A stretch of 64,000 nucleotides of DNA from Sva-07 sp963710625 (lineage in GTDB: Bacteria > Actinomycetota > Acidimicrobiia > Acidimicrobiales > Ilumatobacteraceae): contig CAVQBG010000010.1 of the NCBI GenBank assembly GCA_963710625.1, positions 1 through 64,000 on the forward strand. Reading direction: 5' to 3'. Below the pieces are notes generated by a model. The model was not told the origin of the DNA. It worked only from the letters and a program-made list of their open reading frames with translations, and made no database searches. Position 1 is the first letter of the stretch, and each line of letters starts with the position of its first letter. The position numbers and the translations under genes were made by a program. Shown in pieces: positions 17,326 to 25,574 of the stretch.

Positions 17326-18933
17326 GTGCCAGGCGGTGGGCAGCGTGGTGTGGTCGGTGACGGTGCAGTCGTCACCGAACACGACGTAGCGGTCGAAGCC
17401 GCGCAGGAACCACCGGTCGTGGGTGACGGCGACCACCGTGCCGTCGAACTGGGCGAGCCCCGCCTCGAGCGCCTCGGCCGACACGAGATCGAGGTTGTCG
17501 GTGGGTTCGTCCAGCAGCAGCAGTGTTGCGCCGGAGAGTTCGAGGAGCAGGATCTGGAAGCGGGCCTGTTGGCCTCCCGACAGCGTCTCGAAGGTCTGTT
17601 CCGCGCATCCGTGCAGTTCGTACCTCCGCAGCATGCCCATCGCCGGGCCGAGCACGATGTCGTGCGAGTACAGGATGTCCACCAGTGTGCGGCCCGCCCA
17701 CTCGGGATGCTCGTGGGTCTGGTGGAACAGGCCGGGTGCCACACCGGCGCCGAGTCGACACACCCCGTCGAACTCCACGGCACCTGACGCCCGCACGGGT
17801 CCACCCGAGCTGCTGGGGGTCTCGTTGAGGAGGCGGAGGAAGTGGCTCTTGCCGACACCGTTGCCGCCGAGCACGGCGACACGCTCGCCGTACCAGAGCT
17901 CGAGTTCGAACGGGTCGGTGAGCCCGGCGATCTCCAGCTGTTCGCAGATCACGGCGCGCTTGCCGGTGCGCGCCCCGCGCAGCCGTACGTCGATGCGTTG
18001 ATCGCGGACCTCCGGCGGCCGGTCGTTCTTCTCGACGAAGTGACGCAGCTTCGTCTCGGCTGCCTTGAGCTTCGGCGCGAAGGCCTCGCTGATCTTCGCC
18101 CGCTCGCGCATCAGCTTCACGTAGTCCTCGAGTCGTTGGCGCTCGTCGTCGTAGAGCGCCCGGTCGTGTTCGCGCTGCTCGTCGTGGCGTCGTTTCGCCT
18201 CGGAGTAGTCGGCGAACGAGCCGCCGTGCGTCCAGGCGCCCCACGCCTCGATGGTCACGACCTTCGTCGCGGTCGCCGCGAGCAGTTCGCGGTCGTGGCT
18301 GATGAACAGCACGGTCTTGCGGGTGTCGTTCAGTTGCTGCTCCAGCCAGCGTTTCGCCGGGACGTCGAGGAAGTTGTCCGGCTCGTCGAGCACGAGGACG
18401 TCGAACTCGCTGCGCAGCAGCGATTCGAGGGCGAGGCGCTTCTGCTCGCCGCCGCTGAACGTGTTCAACGGCCGATCGGCCACGGTGCCGAACGACTCGC
18501 CGATGGCCCTGGTGACGCATTCGTCCCAGGCCACCTCCAGCTCGTAGCCGCCGACGTCACCCCACGCCGCCAGGGCGTCGGCGTAGGCCATCGGATCATC
18601 GGCGAGGCGGGGCTCGGCCGAATCGAGCCGGCGGGCCGCTTCCCGGAGGCGGCCGGGTGCGACCGACACGAGCAACTCGCGCACGGTCGCCGCGGGGTGA
18701 TCCGCCGTCCCGACGAGTTGGTGCATCACGCCGAGTTCGCCGTCGATGCTGATCGTGCCGTCACTCTGCTGCAGGTCTCCGGTGATCAGCTTCAGCAGGG
18801 TCGACTTGCCGACGCCGTTCGCGCCGACGATGGCGACCCGGTCGCCGTTGCCGACGCGGAAGCCGACGTCGCGGAAGAGCTCGTCGCCGCCGGGCAGCTG
18901 CCAGGCGAGTCGGCTGACGGCGATCGATCCCAC
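17323..18933 (-). CDS. ABC-F family ATPase
   Basis: 536 residues, soluble, with two nucleotide-binding domains and no membrane part: ABC-F proteins act on ribosomes in translation or antibiotic protection. Domain 1: Walker A GANGVGKST, signature FSGGEQKRL, Walker B VLVLDEPDNFLD. A charged coiled-coil linker follows (EAKRRHDEQREHDRALYDDERQRLEDYVK). Domain 2: Walker A GGNGVGKSH, signature LSGGQQARF, Walker B LLLLDEPTDNLD. Start GTG at 18933. The specific subfamily cannot be assigned by eye. Confidence 0.9.
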   Translation of the reverse strand: MGSIAVSRLAWQLPGGDELFRDVGFRVGNGDRVAIVGANGVGKSTLLKLITGDLQQSDGTISIDGELGVMHQLVGTADHPAATVRELLVSVAPGRLREAARRLDSAEPRLADDPMAYADALAAWGDVGGYELEVAWDECVTRAIGESFGTVADRPLNTFSGGEQKRLALESLLRSEFDVLVLDEPDNFLDVPAKRWLEQQLNDTRKTVLFISHDRELLAATATKVVTIEAWGAWTHGGSFADYSEAKRRHDEQREHDRALYDDERQRLEDYVKLMRERAKISEAFAPKLKAAETKLRHFVEKNDRPPEVRDQRIDVRLRGARTGKRAVICEQLEIAGLTDPFELELWYGERVAVLGGNGVGKSHFLRLLNETPSSSGGPVRASGAVEFDGVCRLGAGVAPGLFHQTHEHPEWAGRTLVDILYSHDIVLGPAMGMLRRYELHGCAEQTFETLSGGQQARFQILLLELSGATLLLLDEPTDNLDLVSAEALEAGLAQFDGTVVAVTHDRWFLRGFDRYVVFGDDCTVTDHTTLPTAWH

Positions 18934-18945
18934 GGGTCGGGGATC

Positions 18946-20199
18946 CTACGAGTCGGTCGCCGCGCGCCCGGCCTGGGATTCGCGCCGCTGGGACTCGGCC
19001 ACGGCGGTTGCGCGGTCGATCACCTGACGTACTGGGACCTGCAGCGCCTCGGCGGCGGCGAGCGCGTCGTCGAACTCGACCTTCGTGCGGTGCCGCCCGA
19101 GCTTGACGCCGATCTCGTGACCGTCGATCAGCACGGTGGACATGTCGCGCTGCTGTGGCCAGCGTCGGATCGTCGTTGCTCGCATCCCGAGGGTGCCGGT
19201 CTCGCGGAGCAGCACCGCGCGCACCTCGGCCTCGGCCGAGGGATCGCACAGCGCACTCACCGTGTGGGCCGGCCGGCCCTTCTTCATCACGATCGGCACA
19301 ATCCAGGCGTCGTGGGCACCAGCGGCGAGCAGCGCAGTGATCGTGTGGGCCAACACCTCGCCGGTCACGTCGTCGACGTTCGCTTCGAGCAGGGTGACCG
19401 GCGTACCGTCGCTCGCCTCGGCGATGTCGCGCACTCCGATCATCACCTGCACGACGTTGGCGCGGTCGGCGGGGTCGGCGGTGCCCGCGCCGTAGCCGAC
19501 GCCGCCGATCGCCATCGCCGGAGGCGGCCCGAACCCGGTGGCCAGGGTCGTCATCAAGGCTGCGCCGGTCGGCGTGGTGACCTCCATCGTCGTGTCGAGG
19601 CCCACGACGGGTGCGCCGACGTCGCGAAGCAGTGCGATGGTCGCCGGCGCCGGGTTCGGGATGGCGCCGTGGGAACTGCGGACCGTTCCCGAACCGACGG
19701 TGATCGGACTGCACCAGAGCTCGTCGACGTCGAGCGCTTCCAGCGCGGCGCACGCGCCGACCACGTCGACGATCGAGTCGAGGGAGCCGACCTCGTGCAG
19801 CTCGACGTCGTCGGGATCGATGCCGTGGATCGCTCCTTCGACCTCGGCCAGGCGGGTGAACACAGCGCGAGCCCGGTGGCGAACGCGCTCGGGAAGGTCG
19901 GCATCGTCGAGCAACTGGAGGACGTCGCGGGCCGGTCGGTGGGCCACGTGATCGCGGTGCTCGTGGTCGACCTGCCCGTGATCGTGGACGGCGACGTTCG
20001 CCCACGTGGCCCCGACACCGCAACGCTGGACGCGTTCGAACAGCAGGGCGTAGCCGTCGACGCCGAGTCCACCGATCGTCTGCGCGACCACGTCGGGATC
20101 GGCACCGGCATCGACGAGCGCGGCCATCGTCATGTCGCCGGCCACGCCGGCCTGGCAGTTGAACCAGGCCACCCGAACGGCGGCGTTGCGGCCCGTCAT
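18946..20199 (-). CDS. larC: Nickel-pincer cofactor biosynthesis protein LarC
   Basis: CTP-dependent nickel insertion step of the nickel-pincer nucleotide cofactor used by LarA-type racemases. The N-terminus WFNCQAGVAGDMTMAALVDAGAD matches the family's opening. A His-rich segment (HDHGQVDHEHRDHVAH) is the expected metal-handling stretch. C-terminal TLLEANVDDVTGEVLAHTI and PIVMKKGRPAHTV are typical. 417 residues as one uninterrupted LarC. ATG at 20199 overlaps the larB stop by 4 bp. No larE or larA lies in the window. Confidence 0.9.
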   Translation of the reverse strand: MTGRNAAVRVAWFNCQAGVAGDMTMAALVDAGADPDVVAQTIGGLGVDGYALLFERVQRCGVGATWANVAVHDHGQVDHEHRDHVAHRPARDVLQLLDDADLPERVRHRARAVFTRLAEVEGAIHGIDPDDVELHEVGSLDSIVDVVGACAALEALDVDELWCSPITVGSGTVRSSHGAIPNPAPATIALLRDVGAPVVGLDTTMEVTTPTGAALMTTLATGFGPPPAMAIGGVGYGAGTADPADRANVVQVMIGVRDIAEASDGTPVTLLEANVDDVTGEVLAHTITALLAAGAHDAWIVPIVMKKGRPAHTVSALCDPSAEAEVRAVLLRETGTLGMRATTIRRWPQQRDMSTVLIDGHEIGVKLGRHRTKVEFDDALAAAEALQVPVRQVIDRATAVAESQRRESQAGRAATDS

Positions 20200-20948
20200 C
20201 GCGTTGGCCACGTCAGGATCCGAGCCACGGCGGTGGCAGCACCGAAACCGTTGTCGATGCCGACGACGGTGACGCCGCTCGCGCACGAGGCGTGCATGGC
20301 GAGCAGGGCGGTGACGCCGTCGAGTCCCGAGCCGTACCCGACGCTGGTGGGCACCGCCACCACGGGCGCGCCGGTCAGGCCGCCGAGCACGCTCGCGAGT
20401 GCCCCCTCCATCCCGGCGATCACGATCAACGCGTCGGCGTCGGTGAGGTCGTCGAGGCGTGCGAGCAGGCGGTGCAGGCCGGCGACGCCGACGTCGGTGA
20501 CGACGGTCGGCTCGACGCCGTAGGCCCGCATCGTGAGGGCCGCCTCGTCGGCGACGGGGATGTCGCTCGTTCCTGCGGTCACGATCGCGACCCTGGCGGT
20601 TGACACGTCGTCGGGTAGGCGCCACACCATGCTGCGGCTCGCTTCCGCTGCGGGAGCGCCGTGCGCTGCGACACACGCCGTGCGCTGCTCCTCGTCGGTG
20701 CGTGTCAGCAGGACCGGGCCGGTCCCGTTGGAGAGGAGTTCGCCGACGATCGCCACACACTGCGCCGGGCTCTTGCCCGGGCCGTAGATCGCCTCGGGCA
20801 GGCCTTGGCGGAGGTGGCGGTGATGGTCGATCGTGGCGCCGTCGACGTCGGCAAACGGGAGGCGACGCAACGTGACGACGGCCGCGTCGGGGGTGATCGC
20901 TCCCGACTGCACGTCGTCGAGCAGGGCCCGCAGGCTCGGTTCGTCCAT
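20196..20948 (-). CDS. larB: Nickel-pincer cofactor biosynthesis protein LarB
   Basis: Carboxylates and hydrolyses nicotinic acid adenine dinucleotide, the first step of nickel-pincer cofactor synthesis. 250 residues; the C-terminal half resembles PurE (AIVTAGTSDIPVADEA ... VIAGMEGALASVLGGL ... VPTSVGYGSGLDG). The N-terminal part carries the family's 'IYGPGKSPAQ' segment. Start at ATG 20948 (MDEPSLRAL). Co-transcribed with larC. Confidence 0.9.
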   Translation of the reverse strand: MDEPSLRALLDDVQSGAITPDAAVVTLRRLPFADVDGATIDHHRHLRQGLPEAIYGPGKSPAQCVAIVGELLSNGTGPVLLTRTDEEQRTACVAAHGAPAAEASRSMVWRLPDDVSTARVAIVTAGTSDIPVADEAALTMRAYGVEPTVVTDVGVAGLHRLLARLDDLTDADALIVIAGMEGALASVLGGLTGAPVVAVPTSVGYGSGLDGVTALLAMHASCASGVTVVGIDNGFGAATAVARILTWPTR

Positions 20949-21002
20949 CGGCTCATCGTGGCACGTCCCCGAACGGGGGACGGTCTCGAGCACGACGACC
21001 CC

Positions 21003-21008
21003 TAACCT
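21003..21008 (+). promoter_or_regulatory. Putative leaderless -10 box TAACCT for pheA
   Basis: TAACCT, 7-nt spacer (ggccgcc), then the ATG at 21016; no ribosome-binding site. Confidence 0.55.
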
Positions 21009-21015
21009 GGCCGCC

Positions 21016-21969
21016 ATGTCCGCCGATGCCACCCTGTCGACGCCGAAACGGGTGGGCTTCTTCGGGCCGTTCGGCACGTTCACCCAGCAGGCGTTGCTGT
21101 CGCAGCGCGATCTCGCCGAAGCCGAGCACGTCGCGTATCGAACGGTGCCCGACGTCCTCGATGCGGTGGAGCGCGGGGAGGTCGACGTCGGCGTCGTCCC
21201 GATCGAGAACTCGATCGAGGGGATGGTCAACTTCACCCAGGACGCGCTCGCGTTCGATCACGACCTGCTGATCCAGCGCGAGATCGTCATCGACATCGAG
21301 CACTGCCTGCTGGCGCGCCCCGGCGTCACGCTGGCCGACGTGACCGAAGTGTTCTCGATCCCGGTCGCCACCGCACAGTGCCACCGGTTCCTCCGCGAGG
21401 AACTGGGTGACGCCGAGATCCGGGCGGCCTACAGCACCGCCGACGCCGCCCAACAGGTGAGCGAACGTGAAGCTCGTGATGCGGTCGCGATCGCCCCGCG
21501 GGTTGCAGCCCAGGTGTACGGCCTCGAGATCCTCGCCGCCGACATCGCCGACCACAAGGACAACCAGACGCGTTTCGTGGTGGTCGCCCGCGACGGTGTT
21601 CCGGCGCCGACGGGCAACGACAAGACAGCCCTGGTCATCTACCAACGAGCCGACGAACCCGGCAGCCTCGTGTCGATCCTGCAGGAGTTCACCGCTCGCC
21701 GGATCAACCTCTCCAACCTCACCAGCCGACCCACCAAGGCCGGTGGGCTCGGCGACTACTGCTTCATCGTGTACGCCGAATCGCACGTGGCCGACGAACT
21801 GCTCGCCGACACGATGCGGGCGCTGCACGCGAAGCAGGGCGGCGTGAAGTTCCTGGGGTCGTATCCGGCGGCCGGCGACCATGCCGACACGACACGCGAA
21901 CACGCCGACGCGCGTTGGCGCGAGGCCGACGACTGGGTCGCTCGGATCCGCGCCAGCGTCGAACGCTGA
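21016..21969 (+). CDS. pheA: Prephenate dehydratase
   Basis: Converts prephenate to phenylpyruvate in phenylalanine synthesis. 317 residues. Catalytic PDT domain: VGFFGPFGTFTQQA, VVPIENSIEGMV, and NQTRFVVVA carrying the conserved TRF motif. C-terminal ACT domain: TALVIYQRADEPGSLVSILQEF and NLSNLTSRPTKAG, where TSRP stands for the usual ESRP phenylalanine-binding motif. ATG at 21016 lies 7 nt downstream of TAACCT. Monocistronic; divergent from larB. Confidence 0.95.
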   Translation: MSADATLSTPKRVGFFGPFGTFTQQALLSQRDLAEAEHVAYRTVPDVLDAVERGEVDVGVVPIENSIEGMVNFTQDALAFDHDLLIQREIVIDIEHCLLARPGVTLADVTEVFSIPVATAQCHRFLREELGDAEIRAAYSTADAAQQVSEREARDAVAIAPRVAAQVYGLEILAADIADHKDNQTRFVVVARDGVPAPTGNDKTALVIYQRADEPGSLVSILQEFTARRINLSNLTSRPTKAGGLGDYCFIVYAESHVADELLADTMRALHAKQGGVKFLGSYPAAGDHADTTREHADARWREADDWVARIRASVER

Positions 21970-22024
21970 CGCCCCGCCCGCCGTCCCCGCGACGTTCGCC
22001 ACCGACGTCGACCCGGTCGCGACG

Positions 22025-22030
22025 TACGCT
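22025..22030 (+). promoter_or_regulatory. Putative leaderless -10 box TACGCT for the SDR gene
   Basis: TACGCT, 7-nt spacer, then the ATG at 22038. Confidence 0.55.
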
Positions 22031-22037
22031 CGGCGCC

Positions 22038-22922
22038 ATGTCGAACTCTGATGATCGTCCGGTCTCCGTCGTCACCGGTGCCAACTCCGGCATCGGCCGC
22101 GCCACCGCCATCCACCTCGCGAGGCAGGGCCACCGCGTCGCGGGCACCGTCAGATCGATCGCCAAGGCCGACAAGCTGAACACGATGGCCTCCGATGCCG
22201 GCGTGTCGGTCGAGCTGTTCGAACTCGATGTCGCCGACGACGAATCGGTTCGCGACGGTTTCGCCGAACTGCTGGCGGCCACCGGCCGGGTCGACCACCT
22301 CGTGAACAACGCCGGGGTCGGCGGGAACGCGGTCGCGGAGGAGTGCCCGACCGACATGTACCTGTCGGTGATGAACGTCAACCTGTGCGGCGCGGTTCGC
22401 TGTGCACAGGCGGTGTTGCCGCAGATGCGCGAACGTCGCAGCGGCACGATCGTCAACATCTCGTCGGTCGCCGGCCGGATCGCCGCGCTGGCCCAGTCGC
22501 CCTACGTCGCGTCGAAGTGGGCCTTCGAGGGGTTCAGCGAAGGCCTGGCCCAGGAGTTGGCACCGTTCGGCATCCGGGTGGTGATCATCGAGCCAGGTGT
22601 GACGAAGTCGGCGATCTTCGCCAAGAACATCGATGCACCGAACTCGACCGGCGCGTACGAACCCCACTACCGACGGATGTTCCAGTTCTACGCCACCGGT
22701 ATGGCCAACGCGACCGACCCCTTCGAGGTCGCCGAGGTGATCCACGAGGCGATCACCACCGACGAACCCCGCCTCCGCTACCCCATCAGCTGGGGCGGCG
22801 CCGAGCTCGCCGAACTGCACGACCGCATCGACCACAGCGACTGGATCGCGATGGGCGCCATCGAAGAGGACGACGAGTACTACCAGCGCTTCCACGACGT
22901 GTTCGGGCTCGATCTTCGTTGA
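22038..22922 (+). CDS. Short-chain dehydrogenase/reductase
   Basis: NAD(P)-dependent oxidoreductase, classical SDR. 294 residues with the cofactor motif TGANSGIGRAT, NNAGVGG, catalytic Ser in NISSVAGRI and YVASKWAFEGF (YxxxK). The basic residue after the first glycine motif (GTVRSIAK) suggests NADP(H). Substrate unknown. ATG at 22038 lies 7 nt after TACGCT. A phosphatase-like gene follows 32 bp downstream. Confidence 0.9.
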   Translation: MSNSDDRPVSVVTGANSGIGRATAIHLARQGHRVAGTVRSIAKADKLNTMASDAGVSVELFELDVADDESVRDGFAELLAATGRVDHLVNNAGVGGNAVAEECPTDMYLSVMNVNLCGAVRCAQAVLPQMRERRSGTIVNISSVAGRIAALAQSPYVASKWAFEGFSEGLAQELAPFGIRVVIIEPGVTKSAIFAKNIDAPNSTGAYEPHYRRMFQFYATGMANATDPFEVAEVIHEAITTDEPRLRYPISWGGAELAELHDRIDHSDWIAMGAIEEDDEYYQRFHDVFGLDLR

Positions 22923-22954
22923 CCGATCCTCCTGCGCCCGATTCAGGTCTGCCC

Positions 22955-23509
22955 GTGAGGATCCTCACGGTCTGCAGCCACAATCGAACCCGATCGGTGA
23001 TGATGGCGGCGCTGTTCGAGTCGATGCTCACCGAGCGGCTGGGGCCGGGGAGGGTGGCGGTGCTTTCCTCGGGGTTCGGGCCCGAAGGCATCCCGGCGAT
23101 CGACGACGCCGTGGCCGCGATGCAGCGCCGCGGGCTCGACGTGTCGGCGCACCGCAGTCGCGCGACCACGGTCGCCCTCGTGGACGGGGCCGACGTGATC
23201 GTCACCGCCGAACGCGATCACGTGGTGAAGATCGCCGCGCTGTCGCCGCCGGCGTTCGCGCGAGCGATGACGCTGCCCGAGCTGTTGACCCGAGCCGCCG
23301 ACACCCCGGGAGCGCTCGACGGCGACGGCATCCGCTCGCGGGTGGCAGCGCTCACCGCCGAGCGCACGGCCGGCGCCTACCTGCGCGAACCGATCGTCGA
23401 CGTCGCCGATCCGACCGGTTCGAGCCCGAAGGCGTTCGAAGCCGCAGTGGTCGAGATCGAACGGCAGTGCGCGGAGGCGAGCGCATGGTTGGCGTCCGCG
23501 GCAGGTTGA
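22955..23509 (+). CDS. Low-molecular-weight protein-tyrosine-phosphatase-like protein
   Basis: 184 residues. Opens with ILTVCSHNRTRSVMMAALF, the C(x)5RS phosphate-binding loop of LMW phosphatases and arsenate reductases at the N-terminus. The DP general-acid motif expected near the C-terminus is present (VDVADPTGSS). The substrate may be phosphotyrosine, phosphoarginine or another small phosphoester. GTG at 22955 chosen; an in-frame TTG overlapping the SDR stop is possible. Likely co-transcribed with the SDR gene. Confidence 0.82.
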   Translation: MRILTVCSHNRTRSVMMAALFESMLTERLGPGRVAVLSSGFGPEGIPAIDDAVAAMQRRGLDVSAHRSRATTVALVDGADVIVTAERDHVVKIAALSPPAFARAMTLPELLTRAADTPGALDGDGIRSRVAALTAERTAGAYLREPIVDVADPTGSSPKAFEAAVVEIERQCAEASAWLASAAG

Positions 23510-23519
23510 CACCGCACGG

Positions 23520-24008
23520 TCAGACCGACGTCGAATCGCCCCAGACTTCGCGCACCTTCTCGTAGACCCCCTGGTCGTAGGAGAACTCGACCATGTTCCC
23601 GTCCGGGTCGCGGAGCATGCAGATGTAGCCGATCGGATCGGGCATCTGGGTGGCTGGCATCGCGAGGCAGCCGGCAGCTTCACCCCTGCGAGCCACCTCG
23701 TCGACGCCGTCGCGGTCGGGCATCTCGATGCCCATGTGGTTGAACGGCCCGCTGCCGACAATCGGCGCCGGAGCGAACGGATCGCGGTGCTCGTGGAACT
23801 GGGCGACCACCAGGATGAACGGGAACTCGCCGCTGTCGGAATGCCCGAGCCAGGCGCCGTAGCCGTCGTCGTCCTCGCGCCGGTCGAGCAACTCGAGCGG
23901 GGTGAACTCGAGATACCAGTTGATCGTCGCCTCGATGTCCGACACCCGCAGCGCGGTGTGGGTCCAACGCGGCGCCCCCGGGCGGAGTCGGTGCAGCGGT
24001 TCGTTCAT
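23520..24008 (-). CDS. VOC/glyoxalase-fold protein
   Basis: 162 residues with two beta-alpha-beta-beta-beta modules of the vicinal-oxygen-chelate fold: HTALRVSDIEATINWYLE and the second metal-site pattern FNHMGIEMP ... MLRDPDGNMVEFSYD. Candidate metal ligands are the His of HTAL, the His of NHMG and the Glu of MVEFS. Role may be lyase, dioxygenase or a simple binding protein. Start ATG 24008, preceded by GAGGATGAGCC with a GAGG ribosome-binding site. Ends 10 bp from the convergent phosphatase gene. Confidence 0.85.
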   Translation of the reverse strand: MNEPLHRLRPGAPRWTHTALRVSDIEATINWYLEFTPLELLDRREDDDGYGAWLGHSDSGEFPFILVVAQFHEHRDPFAPAPIVGSGPFNHMGIEMPDRDGVDEVARRGEAAGCLAMPATQMPDPIGYICMLRDPDGNMVEFSYDQGVYEKVREVWGDSTSV

Positions 24009-24151
24009 TGGCTCATCCTCGCGGTGTCGGTGCGCCGGCCGTGAGGTCGGCCGATGTGAGCCGAGAGTAGCTTCGGCTCGATGCTCCGACCCATCGACCA
24101 CCGCCACCGATCGCCGATGGTCGCCGACCGGCGGACGACGGCGATCTCGCC

Positions 24152-25522
24152 GTGCTGATCGTCAGCGGCGGCGACGTCGTGACCATGAACGCCGAGCGGG
24201 ACGTGCTCGTGGGTGGCGCGGTCGTCATCGACGGCGACGTGATCGTCGACGTCGGCTCGACGACGCTCCTCGGCGATCGGTATCCCCACGCGTCCGTGTT
24301 CGACGCGAGGGGATGCGTGGTGACCCCCGGCATGATCGACGCTCACCAGCACCTGACGGGTGACCCGCTGTTGCGGTGCTGCATTCCCGACCTGCTGCCG
24401 CCGGGCGACGCGATCTTCCAGTGGTCGATCCCGGTTCATCGAGTTCACGACTCGGTCGACGACGAGGTGTCGGCGAGTCTGGCAGCGGTCGAGGCCGTGC
24501 TCAACGGTGTGACGACGGTGGTCGAGGCGGGGACCGTGGCCGATGTCGACGCTGTCGCAAGCGGACTCCGGGCCGTGGGGCTCCGCGCCGCGGTGGGTGT
24601 CTGGGGTTGGGACATCGAGGACGGTCCGGGTGCGGCTCCTGCTGCGGAGGTGCTCGCTCGTCAGCGCGCCACCGTCGATGCGTATCCACCCGGCGACATC
24701 GTCGAGGGTTGGGTGACTCTGGTCGGCCACGACCTCGCCTCCGACGACCTGCTCGTCGGAGCTGCCGATCTCGCCCGCGAGCTCGGCACCGGCATGACGA
24801 TGCACCTCTCACCGACGTCGTCTGATCCCGAGCGGTACCTCGAACGCACGGGTCGTCGCCCGATCGAACATCTGGCCGACCTCGGCGTGTTGGGACGCCA
24901 TCTCCTGATCGGGCACGGAGTGTGGCTCGACGATGCCGAGGTCGACCTCCTCCTGTCGTCGGACACGGCGTTGGCGTACTGCCCGTGGGCGTACCTCCGG
25001 TTGGGGCAGGGCGTGTTCGCGAACGGCCGACACGCCGAGATCGTCGAACGCGGAGGCAGGGTGGGTCTCGGATGCGATGCGGCCAACGCCGGCGATTCGA
25101 TCGACGTGCTGCGCACGGCAGCCCTCGCGGCCGGCATCGCCCGCGACGCTCGGCTCTCACCGGCCAGGTTCGGTGCTCATCAGGCGTTCGAGTTGGCAAC
25201 GATCTCGGGCGCCGATGCGATCGGGCTGGCCGACAGGATCGGCTCGCTCGAAGTCGGCAAGCAGGCCGATCTGGTCGTGCATCGAACCGACACACCGGGG
25301 TGGACACCGCGAGGCGACGTGGCAGTCCAACTCGTGTGGGGGACCGACGGCCGCACCGTGCGCGACGTGTTCATCGCCGGTCGACAGGTGGTCGGCGACG
25401 GCCGAGTTCTCACGGTCGACACGGCCGAACTGTTCGCCCGGGCCGCCGAGCGGCACGACGGGCTCATTGCGCGGGCGGGGCTCGAGCTGCAGCACCCGTG
25501 GCCCCATCGAGACGCGCGATGA
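24152..25522 (+). CDS. Amidohydrolase-superfamily deaminase/hydrolase (TrzA/AtzA/SsnA-like)
   Basis: 456 residues, metal-dependent TIM-barrel hydrolase. Seen: VVTPGMIDAHQHLTGD (HxH metal site), MTMHLSPT (metal His), LIGHGVWLD (His) and VGLGCDAANAGDS (catalytic Asp), ending in ADRIGSLEVGKQADLVV, typical of cytosine/guanine deaminase and chlorohydrolase relatives. Probably removes an amino or halide group from a heterocycle; substrate unknown. Start GTG 24152. A Rieske oxygenase follows about 50 bp downstream on the same strand, suggesting a joint catabolic step. Confidence 0.85.
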   Translation: MLIVSGGDVVTMNAERDVLVGGAVVIDGDVIVDVGSTTLLGDRYPHASVFDARGCVVTPGMIDAHQHLTGDPLLRCCIPDLLPPGDAIFQWSIPVHRVHDSVDDEVSASLAAVEAVLNGVTTVVEAGTVADVDAVASGLRAVGLRAAVGVWGWDIEDGPGAAPAAEVLARQRATVDAYPPGDIVEGWVTLVGHDLASDDLLVGAADLARELGTGMTMHLSPTSSDPERYLERTGRRPIEHLADLGVLGRHLLIGHGVWLDDAEVDLLLSSDTALAYCPWAYLRLGQGVFANGRHAEIVERGGRVGLGCDAANAGDSIDVLRTAALAAGIARDARLSPARFGAHQAFELATISGADAIGLADRIGSLEVGKQADLVVHRTDTPGWTPRGDVAVQLVWGTDGRTVRDVFIAGRQVVGDGRVLTVDTAELFARAAERHDGLIARAGLELQHPWPHRDAR

Positions 25523-25529
25523 TCCCGAT

Positions 25530-25565
25530 GCGGTGCAGTCGGGAAGAGCGGTGCAGTCGGGAAGA
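25530..25565 (+). repeat. 18-bp perfect tandem duplication carrying the ribosome-binding site
   Basis: GCGGTGCAGTCGGGAAGA occurs twice in a row (25530-25547, 25548-25565). Each copy ends in a GGGAAG Shine-Dalgarno-like sequence. The second copy lies about 10 nt before the preferred ATG at 25575. Confidence 0.9.
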
Positions 25566-25574
25566 ATGGCGGTG

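Noticed and set aside
25530..25565. Transcription-factor operator
   Set aside because: The 18-bp unit is a direct tandem duplication in frame with a ribosome-binding site and shows no dyad symmetry.
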